A DNA stretch of 11,529 bases from the NCBI GenBank assembly GCA_905067535.1, contig CAJHIR010000029.1, positions 1 through 11,529 on the forward strand, read 5' to 3'. A program made the position numbers and the translations under genes. The notes under the pieces are model-generated. The model did not search any database. It was not told the origin of the DNA and saw only the letters and a list, made by a program, of their open reading frames with translations. The stretch is from Candidatus Argoarchaeum ethanivorans. Its GTDB lineage: Archaea; Halobacteriota; Methanosarcinia; Methanosarcinales; EX4572-44. Positions 11,485 to 11,529 of the stretch are shown piece by piece; the stretch's first letter is position 1, and each line of letters begins with the position of its first letter.

Positions 11485-11529
11485 CATTGCCAGATTAACC
11501 GCAGAGTTCACTGAGAACGAGAGAGAATG

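Noticed and set aside
11485..11529. Start of a HEPN gene at the last three bases (ATG at 11527)
   Set aside because: Purine-rich bases precede it and a HEPN partner is expected, but no coding sequence is visible to confirm it.
1..11529. tRNA, rRNA or insertion sequence
   Set aside because: No cloverleaf, rRNA-like block, transposase or terminal inverted repeats with target duplications was recognised by eye on either strand; a covariance-model scan would be needed to exclude small RNAs.

Overview
The window is a piece of a euryarchaeal chromosome. The evidence is a ribosomal protein S3Ae (eS1) gene, which bacteria lack, a recombinase of the euryarchaeal RadB type, an archaeal-style ArgRS, TATA-like boxes about 25 bases ahead of likely transcription starts, and a poly-T terminator. 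A glutaredoxin-like protein paired with an anaerobic (class III) ribonucleotide reductase, plus an AMP-forming acetyl-CoA synthetase, point to a strict anaerobe. A methanogen or a Methanosarcinia/ANME/Syntrophoarchaeum-type relative fits, but the exact lineage cannot be read from this sequence.

Layout. 1-1060 (+): 3' part of a large helical protein with two C-terminal membrane helices. 1061-1372: almost gene-free, with one doubtful micro-ORF and a possible gene remnant. 1373-2088 (-): an unrecognised gene that appears split by a one-unit change in an alternating A/T tract. 2161-4125 (-): acs. 4254-4841 (-): rps3ae from a TTG start, divergent from radB (4922-5608, +, GTG start). 5609-5961: four tandem 67-74 bp repeats between the convergent radB and argS genes. 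5962-7650 (-): argS. 7651-8024: a divergent intergenic region full of small hairpins. 8025-10630 (+): a glutaredoxin-like gene overlapping nrdD. 10652-10756 (+): a 34-residue membrane miniprotein. 10782-11099 (+): a small Hjc/Mrr-like nuclease-fold protein. 11260-11484 (+): a minimal (MNT-type) nucleotidyltransferase with no obvious proper start.

Function. acs activates acetate, or recycles acetyl units, to acetyl-CoA. The redoxin and NrdD probably form one translationally coupled unit for deoxynucleotide synthesis, with the redoxin supplying electrons. radB, the nuclease-like gene and nrdD all touch DNA metabolism but are not one operon.

The most unusual structure surrounds argS. One hairpin family, marked by TGCAG next to each stem, lies in the likely 5' leader (five hairpins, partly at a 34-nt period, with paired base changes that keep the stems) and again just beyond the stop codon. 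In the downstream array each hairpin is fused to a copy of the last codons of argS. This looks like a specific element bracketing an aminoacyl-tRNA synthetase gene, acting on its RNA or as a repeat that has captured the gene's tail. The second notable case is the A/T-tract frameshift at 1952-1965.
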